Assembly (NCBI GenBank): GCA_000711775.1
Contig: ARYC01000095.1
Location: 62,001-126,000, forward strand
DNA length: 64,000 nucleotides
Direction of reading: 5' to 3'
Source: Oxytricha trifallax
Lineage: Eukaryota; Ciliophora; Spirotrichea; Sporadotrichida; Oxytrichidae
How positions within the stretch are numbered: the stretch's first letter is position 1; each line of letters begins with the position of its first letter. Positions 25,050 to 41,200 of the stretch are shown one piece after another. The translations under genes and the position numbers were made by a program. The notes under the pieces were generated by a model. The model made no database searches. It had not been told where the DNA came from and saw only the letters and a list, made by a program, of their open reading frames with translations.

Positions 25050-26494
25050 TCAATCTCTCTTTGTTACAGTAGCTTGAAGCTCAATTTATTTCTAAGTTAA
25101 AGTAAGTAGATTGATGTCAAGTATTGTTGTGAGTTCCATAATAAGGTTATATATTATGTGCAAAAGTGCGGCAAATGCTATTAAGTCTAAAATCAGATAG
25201 AGAGTAGGTTCATGCATCAAGCTTTAGCCGTAAGCGAAAGTGAAAAATATTTGACTTAAAAGTAGGGCCCAGGTTATTAGAGTTGTTCTACGGAAGGGAT
25301 TGAATTTTTCCAAGGTTACTCCTGAGTATTGAATTCTCAAGGCGATTATTATAAAACATCTATTTTTATATAGAATCCAATAGTTATAGGATGAAATTGA
25401 AGCCAAATGCATATTATACTCTTTTAGTATGGGTAACTGAGATATTTTGAGGGGAAGTATAGGCAGCTGTGAAAAATATCACGGCATTAATCACATACCA
25501 GAGCAAATGACTTATAAATAATTCCTTTCTAAATAGCTTTTTAAAACGTTCACTATTTCTCTTTTTGTAGATATTGATAAGGCTATATTTAGGGATAAAA
25601 TTAATAAAAAGTTTACTTTGGAATTATCTGTACAAAGGAGGAACTTAACAGAACATAAAACAATACATATCTAACTTAAGTTTTGTATCCTAGAATTTCT
25701 AAATCAGAAGTGTACAGATTTCTTGGTCCATAATATCCACCTGCGAAGCACATACCCATATACAGGAATGACCCATCGTCGATGCCATTAATTTCTGGCA
25801 ATATCAATTCTCCAGTATAATATTGCTCTATGATTGCATAATAGAATGGCATAGTAGCTGCTATCATGCCAAATGCACTACTGAAATTGCTTCCAATTTG
25901 CAATAGAGTTATTATCAAAATTGTGTTTATGACTGCAGTTACACTATCCATACCGTGATCAATCAACATCCCTAAGGGTGATGAGCTGCCAGTCCGCCTT
26001 GCCTGCTTTCCATCAGTGTTATCGCAAAGCATGTAAAGAAAGAAGGCTATTCCCATAAAGTAGCAAAACCAACTTGGCAAATCATACTCTAACTCATGTG
26101 TGAAAAGCAGAGGAACCATTAAATGTGGTATTAAATTGAACAGGAAACCAGCCAAAGATATCAAATTAGGTCTATATGTGGATATAATTAATATTTCCAT
26201 GAGGGATAGAATGATTGAATATTTTAGAATAAGATTACTTACGCTAACCAGAGAGGAAGGCATTTGGAAATCCATGTGCAAACAGGGCTGTAGAAGTAAT
26301 TATAAGAATAGCTCAATTCTTCACCCTAATACTTATGCGATTTTACCAGTTAATGCTGATGCTCTTTGATATAAGGAGTGTTCTTCTTAAATAACCTAAA
26401 ACCAAAAAATGATAAATAACCTGTTTTATATAATGGAAAAACCCTAGAGATTAATAGGAGTGTTGAGGCAAATAGCTTATACGTACCAGGACAT
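25050..26494 (-). CDS. CDP-alcohol phosphotransferase (choline/ethanolamine phosphotransferase type)
   Basis: Integral membrane enzyme of the last Kennedy-pathway step, joining CDP-choline or CDP-ethanolamine to diacylglycerol in ER membranes. Start ATG at 26494 (MSWYVQAICLNTPINLQ). After a 25 bp insert the protein reads LFKKNTPYIKEHQHQLVKSH, then an intron with GTAAGT at about 26237 joins WLA to PNLISLAGFLFN. The catalytic motif D-x2-DG-x2-AR-x8-G-x3-D-x3-D is complete at about 26010-25940 (DNTDGKQARR, then GMLIDHGMD). Several hydrophobic segments follow. After further gaps the last transmembrane part ends LHIIYNLIMELTTILD and then TGA 25050-25052. Head group cannot be told from this. Segment boundaries between 25680 and 25410 are not resolved. 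Confidence 0.82.
26388..26422. repeat. 10 bp direct repeat flanking a 25 bp removable insert
   Basis: TAAATAACCT occurs at 26388-26397 and 26413-26422 (+ strand). Removing one copy plus the 15 bp between them joins NR to LFKKN in frame. The same deletion can be described as a GTTATT...TTTTAG intron, so splicing or DNA elimination would give the same protein. Confidence 0.65.
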
Positions 26495-26623
26495 TATTAT
26501 ACGACTACTACTTTACTAATAATTTAATTTTAAATTTTATAACTCTCTCTTTTGTAATTAAAATTTGTGAGAGATTGAAGAAAAGACTATATAAAACGAT
26601 ATATTCTAAATTTTACTTTAAGA

Positions 26624-26790
26624 TCATTATAAATATTTTCTCAAATCCTCTAAATCAAGAGTCTCAAGTAAACTGGTCATTAACTCTCTGAGTTACAAAT
26701 TTTGATTCTTGACTATTTTTTCTTTCAGTTAATGTCCTATGAATTTCTTGAATTACTTATCATTCTTGTACACTTCAATAACTCATTAAT
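26624..26790 (-). CDS. Small helical segment, possibly an exon or MDS
   Basis: Reads EVYKNDKQFKKFIGHQLKEK and on to LETLDLEDLRKYLQ before TGA 26624-26626. Charged and helix-forming. A TGA lies immediately upstream in frame, so the piece must be joined to something else; a first exon could lie in 26830-26930, but I could not connect it. It may also belong to the phosphotransferase locus or be a separate small gene. Confidence 0.35.
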
Positions 26791-26940
26791 AAAAAGTCAA
26801 ATTATTTATTTTATTTTTCATTTATAATTGCTTATAATTAATTTAAGATCTAGAGAGGACTAAACAGTTAGGTTTGGAAATATATAAACTAATTTACATA
26901 ATTTATTTTACAATAAATTAATGAATGGTTTATTTTTTAA

Positions 26941-27900
26941 ATGCAGATGCTTGACTTAATTAACTAGATGGATTTGATACTGTAAATAATGAATTGGATG
27001 CCTGCATCTGATAGAGAAGCTTAACTTAAAGTATTTAGCGTATTGGTTGATAGAATGACTGTCTACCTCGAAGATAAGAACAAACGAGTCCTTATGCTCT
27101 ATATGAAGTATCTATTGCCAATAGATTTATATGTGTAGGAGTTATTCAATTTTCCCTTAATAAAAAATTGAAAGAAAAAAAATATATTTTGTAAAGTATA
27201 AGAAAATACTACCTAAGGCTGAATAAAGCTTAGCCAAATTAGATAAGAACGACCCTCTCTAGGAATTTAAGCCAAGAATACTATATAATTGTAATTATTA
27301 TAGGAAATCAAAAAATATATTCAGTAATTTTATGGATGTATATTGTTAAATTTCTTAAATTCTTTTTCAATTATCTAATTTTATTTTAAAATTTTTTATT
27401 GCCATTAAAAACAAACCAAAGGCTGTGATAGCTATTATGAATAAAATCCCAAATTCTCTTTATACTTTTTAGTCAAGAAATTTACTACATCAAACAATTC
27501 AAAATTTAATACTTTAACAGAAATATAGATAAATTTCATGAAATTTATCTATATTTTATTTGTTTTTAAGTTGGTCAACCTCAATAATTATAATTACAAT
27601 AGATATTTATAATAATACCCTTATATTAAATATATAAAATAAAATAAAAAATATCCTATTTTTTAAGCTTTTATTTTATTAAGAATCAAGCACTGCATCG
27701 AAATAATAGATTAATATGTTTCTGAAGAGACTTCCCTCGGGGATTATTCGTCAGAAGAGGAAGCTGAGGACAGTTTCAGCAACAGAAACAGAAATCGTCT
27801 GGGAAGCAGATAATTCAATAGTAACATGGGTGATAATAGTGGCAATAGTCATAAATAAATGTTTAATGATAAAAGGAATAGGACAGATTATTAAATATGA
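26941..27900 (+). CDS. Unrecognised protein with acidic/Asn-rich tail
   Basis: ATG at 26941 (MQMLDLINQMDLILQIMNW), a helical domain of about 65 residues ending LPIDLY. An intron GTGTAGG...GTAAAG (27135-27198) leads to YKKILPKAEQSLAKLDKND and KPRI. An insert with AAGAAT pointers (27274-27279 and 27681-27686) joins to KHCIEIIDQYVSEETSLGDY, then a Ser/Glu/Asn/Arg tail to TGA 27898-27900. No family recognised. The reading frame used here is hydrophilic; an overlapping ORF in another frame at 27716 is judged a shadow. Convergent with the TTC1-like gene. Confidence 0.55.
27274..27686. other. IES with 6 bp pointer AAGAAT
   Basis: AAGAAT occurs at 27274-27279 and 27681-27686. Deleting the 407 bp between starts of the copies joins KPRI to KHCIEIIDQ in frame. 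The interior is very AT-rich with no coding signal. It contains a small inverted pair, AAATTTATC and GATAAATTT, around 27530-27555. Confidence 0.65.
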
Positions 27901-28112
27901 GGCAAAGTTTGTCAGTTAATTAGGTTATTATTTAATTATCACTAAGTTATATTAAACAATTTATCAATAGTTAGCAGTTTATTTCATTTCGATTAAATAT
28001 AGGGGATTTTTCTTTATTTTAAAATCGCACAGCTCTAATATTATTAATAACTGAATTTATGAAAATATCATGACTTTAAATAATGCATGAATACCTTTTT
28101 ATGTATCTTGAA

Positions 28113-29820
28113 TCACTAATTTTGATAGTTAACGTTGTAAGTGCCATCGGAATTCTAATTGAGTTTGAAGTTATCCAGACTCATGCCAAATTTACCTAAA
28201 ATAGTATTTCCGAAGCTTTTCAAGTTGCCCAACACTTCATTCTTCATTTTTTCGAATTTCTCTTTCTATAAAACATCCAATTCCATTACTGTCCTGTGAA
28301 TGAGTTAAAATTGAGTGAATTTCCAAAATATAATCAAATAATCAATCATTTATTCACACTAATTTAATATTAATTTTTTAATTCTAATTAAACAGCATCT
28401 ATCTCGAAATTTTGATCATTTCAGATACGTGCCAAAGAAATATAATAAATTACTCAAATATTGAATCACTTAATATTAATGAAATTAAGTTTTTATCTAA
28501 TTAATAGTTCATTTTTTAATAATTTTAAAGTTTAATATATATTTAAGAAATTATATAGAAATTACTGATTATTTTAAAAAATCTTAGCTTAATATATTAA
28601 TAATTTACCTACATTATTTTATCTTGATTTAGTTTAAAAATGAACTATTAATTTGATAAAAACTTAATTTCATTAATATTAAGTGATTCAATATTTGAGT
28701 AATTTATTATATTTATTTGGCACGTATCTCGAAATGAAGAAAAATTTCGAGATAGATGCTGTTTAATTAGAATTAAAAAATTAATATTAAATTAGTGTGA
28801 ATAAATGATTGATTATTTGATTATATTTTGGAAATTCACTCAATTTTAACTCAATGCCTGGGTATGATGGTTCAATCTCTTGTATCTTTTTGGCATTATA
28901 TATAAAAATTTATCTTTAGATAGTAATAATTTAGGAAAATAAATTGTATAAGCATCTTCAAGGGCTTAATCAAATTCGTCCTCATCTCTATGAATTTTCA
29001 TTCTCAGAGCGCGTGGCTTCACATAATCTGCTTTTATTTCAATGGCCTTGCTAAACTGTTTTTTAGCTTCCTTGTTGTCCTTCTACAAACAAATCATTAA
29101 TAATTGGAATTTATAACTTCTTGAGAAATTTCTGGAAAATTAATATTGGTGTCCACTTACCATTTTTGAGTAGCAAATGCCTTTATTATTGTAAAATATT
29201 GCCAAATCAGTGGTCTCTTCATCAGGACATAGAAGTATAGCTTAGTCATATAATCTTATGCATTAATCGTATCTTTCTTGCTTGAAATCTTCATTGGCTT
29301 CTTCCTTAAGCTTTTTGGCTTTATCCAGCTAAAATTATATGGTTTAAATAACCCCACACATATTTTTATAAGTTGTGAAAATTGTTTATAAAATGAAATA
29401 GTTTTGTCTTTATAACTTACATCTTTAACTATTTCACAAACTGCATCTTTAAACTCTGAATCATCATCGTGGTTTCCATTCCTCTCTTGTTATTGCAAAT
29501 ATAAATTAATCCAATTGTTAATTTAAGAAAATTCCTTAAATTTTACTGATATTTTAGCGATAATTATCCAATTCTGTCAAATCAATAATTCTATTGGGGT
29601 TCAGGTCATTATTATAATTATTATTTTTAACTTCCTCCTCTATTGCAACATATTTTTTCTACTCTTCATCTGTACTTTATTTGCCATCCCCTAAATTCAG
29701 ATCTTCTAGTTTTGAATCGATTTCATTAACTTTATCATCCGCACTGACTCCACTAATCTAAGCTTATTACTAAGTTTACTGTAAATCTATATCTTATTAA
29801 TTTGTGCTGCTACTTTCCAT
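28113..29820 (-). CDS. TTC1-like tetratricopeptide repeat protein
   Basis: Start ATG at 29820 (MESSSTNQQDID), an acidic Gln-rich N-terminus, then TPR helices: LDKAKKLKEEANEDFKQERY with CIRLYDQAILLCPDE, then TDLAIFYNNKGICYSKM, then KKQFSKAIEIKADYVKPRAL and ALED. Two IES removals (pointers ATGC and CATT on the coding strand) are needed to continue AKKIQEIEPSYPGI-HRTVME. The tail KFEKMKNEVLGNLKSFGNTI with GKFGMSLDNFKLNQNSDG is the conserved TTC1 C-terminus; it ends NVNYQNQ at TGA 28113-28115. TTC1 proteins act as Hsp70/Hsp90-type co-chaperone adaptors in the cytoplasm. Divergent from the CDKL-like gene, with 108 bp between starts. Confidence 0.85.
28299..28856. mobile_element. Foldback (long inverted-repeat) element acting as an IES in the TTC1-like gene
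   Basis: Arms of about 215 bp, 28301-28515 and 28639-28853, are near-perfect inverted copies around a spacer of about 120 bp. The outer ends read TGAGTTAAAATTGAG and CTCAATTTTAACTCA. The 4 bp AATG flanks it at 28299-28302 and 28853-28856. Removing 554 bp at that repeat restores the conserved sequence SYPGI-HRTVMELD. No transposase gene is inside, so it resembles a MITE. AATG may be both target-site duplication and pointer. Confidence 0.85.
28893..28955. other. 59 bp IES with 4 bp pointer in the TTC1-like gene
   Basis: On the + strand GCAT occurs at 28893-28896 and 28952-28955. Deleting one copy and the AT-rich insert joins ALED to AKKIQEIEP, a junction expected from the TTC1 family. Retaining it adds a non-conserved hydrophobic stretch and puts the downstream frame out. 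Confidence 0.7.
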
Positions 29821-29928
29821 GTTTGTTTTAAATTGAATTAATTATTAATGGGAGCACTTTAAATTAAATCATAGTCTGTTTATATTTTAACAATTATATT
29901 AATAATACATAACACTAACAATAATAAA

Positions 29929-33720
<3,792 letters not shown>

Positions 33721-33854
33721 ATTTGATTTATAGTTAAATTATTTGTTATATTTTAAATAATTATTATCCATTTTTGCATGTTTATTCTCATTAACTCATT
33801 TATAAGCTTAAATTTAATGATATAAATAATTAATTAAAAATGAGTTTATTTTAG

Positions 33855-34030
33855 GAATTTGATGTAGGGCAACAAAACCAAGTTGCCAATACTAATTTCA
33901 GATAAGTCAGATTGATACCAATCAGTGATACTTGCAGCAGAGTTGATATTAAAAATGATTGGTTCAATCATATGGACTACCTTAATATTGCTAATTTTAA
34001 AACGATAATATATTCATTTTATTAACTTTG
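33855..34030 (+). CDS. Isolated coding segment after the CDKL-like gene
   Basis: Reads EFDVGQQNQVANTNFRQVRL then IPISDTCSRVDIKNDWFNHM and continues open to a TGA at about 34027. Composition matches coding sequence here. The 9 bp GAATTTGAT is repeated at its start (33855-33863) and at the end of the kinase gene (33719-33727), as a pointer pair would be, but the two sides are in different frames. It could be an alternative C-terminus, a segment of another gene, or 3' UTR. Confidence 0.4.
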
Positions 34031-35280
34031 ATATTTGTAAATTGAAATGTTTATATTTTTATCAATAGCACCGAGAAAAGATTGAAGACTATAAAAGCAC
34101 CTAAAATATCAAAATAATTTAAAAGTTAATAAATTATTCTATACACAAGATAGACATAAAATTTAAGATTTGCAAGTAGTAATATATAATATAATTATAA
34201 AGACTTTAATATGATTAAGAAAGTTTCTAAATATTGATTTTGAATATTATCTCAGAGTATATATTTCTAGTTGCTAAAATCTAAGTGGAAATTTTCTTAA
34301 AATAAATAATCACACGAGATATTAATAGATTTACAACTAAACATAATTGTATATCAATATTATGGAAAATCCATTCGCGATTGAAGATTTTTGGATTTAA
34401 TATTCAATTTATCATTAATTTTAAATATATTTTTATAGAAAACATTTGCTTCGATAAAAATAGAATATTCTACTTATTTAATATTTTCAATAATCTTAAA
34501 GCAAAATTATAATATAAAAGATCAATTAATTTTTCAAAAACAAATTATTTGTAGAATAGAAAGAATTGAAACCCCTTAATTAACTTATCATTTTTTATAG
34601 GTGTGAAAATATATAATATTTATAATATAAAATAACGAAAGCAGATATCAGTAGAGTTTATTTTGTATGAAATAATTATTGAGTTTTAGGAAATAAAAAT
34701 TAAATAAAAAGTTATTGCAGCAGTATCATAACCGAGAAAAATTAGAATCATAACTTTTTTAAATAATTCATCCTATAAGTCCAAATAAAGTTTAAGCACC
34801 AACCACTGTCGAATTTTTATTTATGAAAATTTATCATATTCTTAATTCGTATAAAAATTAACTACAAATAAATTTTCATTATTCTTTAATTTTAATAATT
34901 GTTTTATAAAACCTTAATTTGTTAAAGTTAATAGAAATCTCCCATTCATTTTTTTAATTTTAATTTCTGAATAAAAACGGGGTTTTTTAAAAACATTTTA
35001 TTTTATAAATTTTAAATAATTATAGCTACTACACTATGATTTTAACAAAGACTTTATGACATTTATTTTATACTATCAAATAGTTGTTCTAAAGCATTAA
35101 CTTTAAGTTTTGGGGTTTGATTAGTTTGTAATTATAAAATTAATTATATAAAATGCTTGCGCTTAAAGTACATCTTTCCCTATAATCTTTGCTAAAATTA
35201 ATATAGACTTTCTGAAAAATAAATAATTCAATTTATTATTAATATTTTATTAAAAAAATAAAAAATATTTAATAATATAG
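34030..35280. other. AT-rich intergenic stretch
   Basis: About 1.25 kb, very AT-rich, no coding sequence seen. It holds a GGGGTTTTTT tract at about 34980 and a short segment at 34720-34745 resembling part of a U4-type snRNA that I do not accept as a gene. Confidence 0.5.
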
Positions 35281-38200
35281 ATGCCACACAAGCAAAATGC
35301 TTTCTTCTCAATAGTTATTCTATGCTATTTATCATGTACTATTAATTGAAAATTACTAAATCTTTATTCTTAGTATTTAGAAGATAATAAAACGAAATTC
35401 GATAGTGAATAAAATTTTCATTTAAATAAAAATGTTAAGAAAGTATTTTTTCCTATTTTTTATTAAAACTAGCATAATGTCCAAAACTTTATCATAATTA
35501 AAATATCTATTAAAATTTGATAATTTTTACTGATTGTTGGAATAAATTAGTGCTCAACCATACAGCTTAGCATCCGTTGGCATTACTTTTGACTCACTGT
35601 ATACCGGTGACACAGCATCACTTACTTTCATAGTCAGTCCATTTTATTACTAAAATAATGCTTATAATTTTAAAATAAAATAAGTTATTTGTAATAATCC
35701 ATCAGGATTCTCATATTAATCAGGAGATGAAATTCACGTCACATTTAGTAATTCCCCTGGATTACTAGATACTACTGCAATTTGTACACCTGATGTAAGA
35801 AACAACTATTTTAATAAATATTATCTCAAAATACTATATTGCCTCTGATTTTATCTCAAAATCTTTGTTAGTTGACAATGTTAAAAATATAAGCAAATAT
35901 AAATCTTAAATATTTTTCTTATTCTAGAAATACTTACAATTTATATTAACTCTTTATGATTCTAATAATTGATGATAATAGGGATCTATGAAATACAATT
36001 ATAAATATTAAAATAGATCAAAGTTATAACTTTATAAAAACTAATTCTTTCTAGTAATTGTTTTATTATAATCATTTTCTTTACAAAGTTTTTAAAAAAA
36101 TTAGAAAAGAATTATAATTCAAATAATTGTAAATTATAAGTATAACAGGCCTTTTTATTGTAATTTTTCAGTTAATATAAATATTATCATATAAATATAA
36201 TGATTCGTGTTTGATATATAAAGCGAAAGGGTAAAACAATACTTAATTACTCTATTATTTAATTAGGATTTTAATATTGTGCAAATTGATAAAAATATAA
36301 AATTATTCATTACTCAATTTCATATTTAGTTGTATTAAATCTTTTGATAAATTATAATATTTTATATAATTCAGAAAATATTTTTATCAAAAGACTTTAT
36401 ATAAGAGTTTAGAGTATTTTCAATTGAATTAAATTAAGAAATTGTGATAAACTTTGTTAATTTAATTGAGGATACTGTTCACTTAATTGAAACTCTCAAA
36501 TATTATAACTTATTTTTCAATTGCTTATTTTTAATTTATTTACTAATTATGTTATTTTTAAAATATTACCATTCATTAAAATAAAATATAAGATTAATCT
36601 AATTGAGATAAAAGCTAATTATTTTAAATATTTTGCATATATTTATTACATAATTAACAAATAATTATTTTAATGATTATTATGATAATTTATTTATAAG
36701 GGTTAAAGAAAAAAGTATATGATTTATAATTTTAATTATTTTATGGATCTACAGATTATTCCACAGACTGCACATTTATCTCTAATGCTGAGTTTATCGC
36801 AACCTTGACTAATAATTATAAGTTTACTTTTAATGATTCATACAAAAATATTCATGGCAAAATATAATATAATATACCATAGAATAAATAAATTTGACTA
36901 TCACAGGGGCAACTCCTAGCTCAGCTGATTTCGCATTAAGCTATGGGTATAAAAATCCAAATTCAGCTTAGGCAATTACTTCAGTGCTAATTGAAGTATA
37001 CAGAAGTATTTCTTAATTAAAAACAATAAAATATTCGTTTTTTTAATATAAATTTTAGTTGTTTAATTTTGATTTTAAGTTATAATTATTATATTTATAA
37101 AAAAATGCGGTTAACCATACACAAAGGCATAGGCAAGCCTATAAAGCATTGTCAGATTAGTTTCCCTCATCTTATCAACCCAAAAAGTTTCCTTGAGTAG
37201 TATTTTTTTGAGACTTTCATTAATATTGAAAATAAAAAATATGATTATAAAAGATAAGAATTGGTAATTTAATAACTTTTCTTATTAAAATGCTTTGATT
37301 TTTTAAAACCAATTATATTTGTTCATAGATTATGTATTCTTTGCCAATCAATGGCAATTATTTAAAATTATTATTTTCTGTTTAATTTAATTTGAAGGAT
37401 GAAATCGGAACAAATTAATTTTCTCTCTTAATATAAGCAAATATCAATTAAATTAAATAAATAAGAGAATAATATTTCATAATAGCGTGCTATATGGATC
37501 TCAGACAATTACTGATTCAATCTAGTTTATATTAATATAATTAATTATTATTGTTTATTCCAAGTGTCATGACATCTGCTTCACTAATACCCACTTCCTC
37601 AGTTGTTGCTGATTCCAATTCTGGCCTAACTGTGGAATTTAATTTAATAATATTATAATCTTATTTTAATAATTCACTCCATTAAATTACCTACCTAACA
37701 ATGGCTTTGTGGTATATATAAATAAGAAGATTAAAGCCATAAATAATTAATTGATTTAATTTATTTCTTATTAATAGTGACATTTCCAGATTATGCAAAC
37801 GCAGATGGAGAACATATATCTACTAATCAATTATATAAGTTTATGAAAAAAAATACCATAAATTATTATATAAGTTTAGCACACCGACTTGCACAGGTGT
37901 GAGTGGCATGCTTACATCCCTCACTTGTTCATATTCCACTTCAGACAACACTTTATTGTAAAGGCAATTTAGAATAAAATTATCAATAAGATAAAATATT
38001 TCTAAATTATAATTTTTAGCAATAACAATTTCAAACCCAGTATCTGCCTATTCTAAAGGAAGTCCAATTTCTTTTACAGTTGACTCATTCATTAACCCTT
38101 ACAATCTAAAATTATTAATTTATATATTAACAGTGTATTTATTTGTAATAGTTATAATTAAATTAGTATATAGCTTCATAAAATTCATATTCAATTGTTT

Positions 38201-41200
38201 GTGAATTCCAAGCCAAAAACAGGCTTTAAAATAGAAACTTTTGACAATGATCTCAATGCTATTGATTATTATGAAGGCTTGACTGTGACAGCAGCTGATT
38301 TTGCTGAGTTAATATTTTATTCAATTTTAATAAAGAATATATAAATATAATATTTCATTAGATCAAATTGATAAATATAGTTTAAGGCAAATTTCTAATT
38401 TCTAATTAAAAATCATAAGAGTTTTAAGTTAAGAATAAATGATCATTTCAAATCCAAATTATATGAAGAATATCAAACTTTTTATAATAGAAATTCAATT
38501 AATAAACTTTAATTTTTTCGAATATTAATAATAATAACTTATTCCTTCAGTAAATATATCCCAAAATTAAATCTCTATGATTGGAATGAAATTGTATCGC
38601 ATTTAGTAAATATAACTCCTTTTTTTATCTTTAAAATGGGTTATTTCATCATAATTGTTGATTTATCTTATATAGTAATTTAATTAAATTTCCATAAATC
38701 GAAATTATTCTTTCATTTAGAATTATTATAAGCTTAATACTATAATTATTCATATTCAAAACGCTTGTAATTATTTCTTGCAATAAACTTAGTAAGTAAT
38801 AAAGAAACAAATTTTTACTGTTTTTATATAAAGTTCTCTAGTGTTGTAATAACAAGAGATGATGGTATAAAGACAATTGGAGAAGTTTCGTTAATCTTTA
38901 TTTATTATTGAAATTTTCCATCATTTTTATTTTTATTTTCTTTAAAATTTTGAGTAATCCACATAGAATTGAGCACAGGATTTCCTATTGATGCACGTTG
39001 CAAATTAAGAATTGATTTTCCCTCGGATTAACCAGTTACTTCAGATTTAACGCACATTTACGGAGATGGAAGTTTAATTCCCACTGCGGGAAGTACAACT
39101 TTCACACTGTCTCTTGCTTCTAACTATATTGAGTATACAAATAAAATGCATTATATAGTGAGTGAGAATTACAATTACTTAATAACACAGTAGTTTATAA
39201 ATCTATATAGAGTATACAGGGATATGCCTTTCATTCATAGACGCATCTTCAAGCTCAGATATGAAGATATATCTAGATTCCATAGTAAATGCTGAAAAAG
39301 TTAAAGATACATAATCTTTCCAAATATCTCTCTATGCAATCATTAATTTACTGAATATTAAATACAAGTGTAGTATTATTAATTATTAGAATAGATTCTG
39401 GAGTTGCTTACAGAATCGCTTAGATTACAACAGGAGCATCAATTACTAGTTCCATGCTAGCAGGAGGTGAAATTGAAACATTCACTCATAATCCCTTAAC
39501 CTCTTCTATAAATCAATCAATTTCAGATCATTAAAGAAAGGTAAAATTTTAAAGAGAAATTTCTAATTAATACTAAAACTATAAAAATCTTATTAATAAA
39601 GTTGCAAAAAATATTTAAAGCATTTATATTTATGCTTGATAGGACTAACTTAAACAATAAGTTATGACTCTATAATTTTCATTGGATCAAATTTTTAAAA
39701 TGTGACATATTTTAATACGACAATCTAAAATTAATCGATATTTATGTAATTACGAGTACATAACAAAAATTGAATTATTAAATTAGCATTTAAAAAATCT
39801 ATTATAAAATAGCCATTTTAACAAAGATCAAAACATAAAATCTTTTTATTATATAATAGTTTTATTAAATTTTATATTAATATAAATTTTAATTATCTTA
39901 TATTTTGCTATTGATTTAAAAGCGCAAACATAATAATCTTAAGAAAAAGTTCCGACATCTCATTTATTAAGTAAAAATAATTCAATAATTTATTAAAAGT
40001 ATAAACTATGTTTGTGAATTAGGAAAATATAAATTAATAGATTAATTTTTAAATATGCAATATTATATAATAATAATAGAATTTCTTCTAAATATTTTTC
40101 AATTTTAAAAAGAAAATATGATTTTTTTAGAAAGATTTTCTTCATTTAATGTTTATTTTTTCATAGATTTAAAAATGGTAATAAGTAAGCGTTTAAAAGT
40201 AATTAAATAAATACATAAAAGGAATAAGTTTTAATGTTTTATAATAAAATAAAAATTCCCTTATATACTTATAAACCATAATATACATAGAAGCTGATTT
40301 ATAGTTTACATACAATTCAAAGTATTATTTGATAATTCAGTGTATAATTAATTACTTTTTTAAAAAGAATCATTGAAATATATATTTTTTACTGTATAAT
40401 CTTAAAGTAACTAACCATATAATAATAATTCATCGAATATATCGTTATTAATAATTAATAAGAACAATAATTTTATTTTTTTTTGGAAATAGTTTAAGTT
40501 TTATGACTGTGACTGCTGCTAACCCTGTAGCTGATAAAGACACATTATTTACTTTGAGCATAAAGCCAACAAATTCTCTCCCTTACGCATCTAAAATTTT
40601 AGTTACTTTCCCTTCAGCAATTGCTCTAAAAACATCTCCATGCAATAAACTGGGTATTATAATATAAATAACCCACTATTTTTGCTTTTTGTATAGTTTT
40701 AAAAGTGAAATATTTATTCAAAATTATTTAACTTATCAAAATACAAAAAAGCTTTATTACTAATTCTATGATAGTTAAGAATAAATATCATAATAAGTTA
40801 ATAATTATCGCTAATTTTAAAATTCTTATTTTCACTTGGTTTTTTAATTTAAGTTAAAAATATCATACTTACCATTATTATGAAAAAATATACTTTCCGA
40901 TTAAATGAAAATATTTAAAATAAAGTATACCCTCAAGCATAATAAGTTCTGTTACGCTTCCAATCACAAATATTTTATTAACAAATTCTAGATTAATTAA
41001 ATTTTTAATTCATTTAAAATATTAGTAAATTCCTACATATTAGAAAATAGATAAATATCCTCAAATAAAATGACAATTTACTATAAAAGATCAAATCTAT
41101 TTTATTCCATTTATTTCCTAATTTTTAAAAATAAACGATTTATATAAAAATCTAATTAATAAATTCAATAAATAATTTTATTATAAAACTAATTAAATCT

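Noticed and set aside
27716..27919. + strand ORF starting MFLKRLPSG
   Set aside because: The adjacent frame gives a hydrophilic tail that joins the upstream segment through the AAGAAT pointer and ends at TGA 27898.
34715..34800. Possible U4 snRNA (GCAGTATCATAACC resembles its 5' region)
   Set aside because: Only about 14 bases match from memory. The 5' stem-loop cannot be formed, and an Sm-like site is too far away to be convincing.
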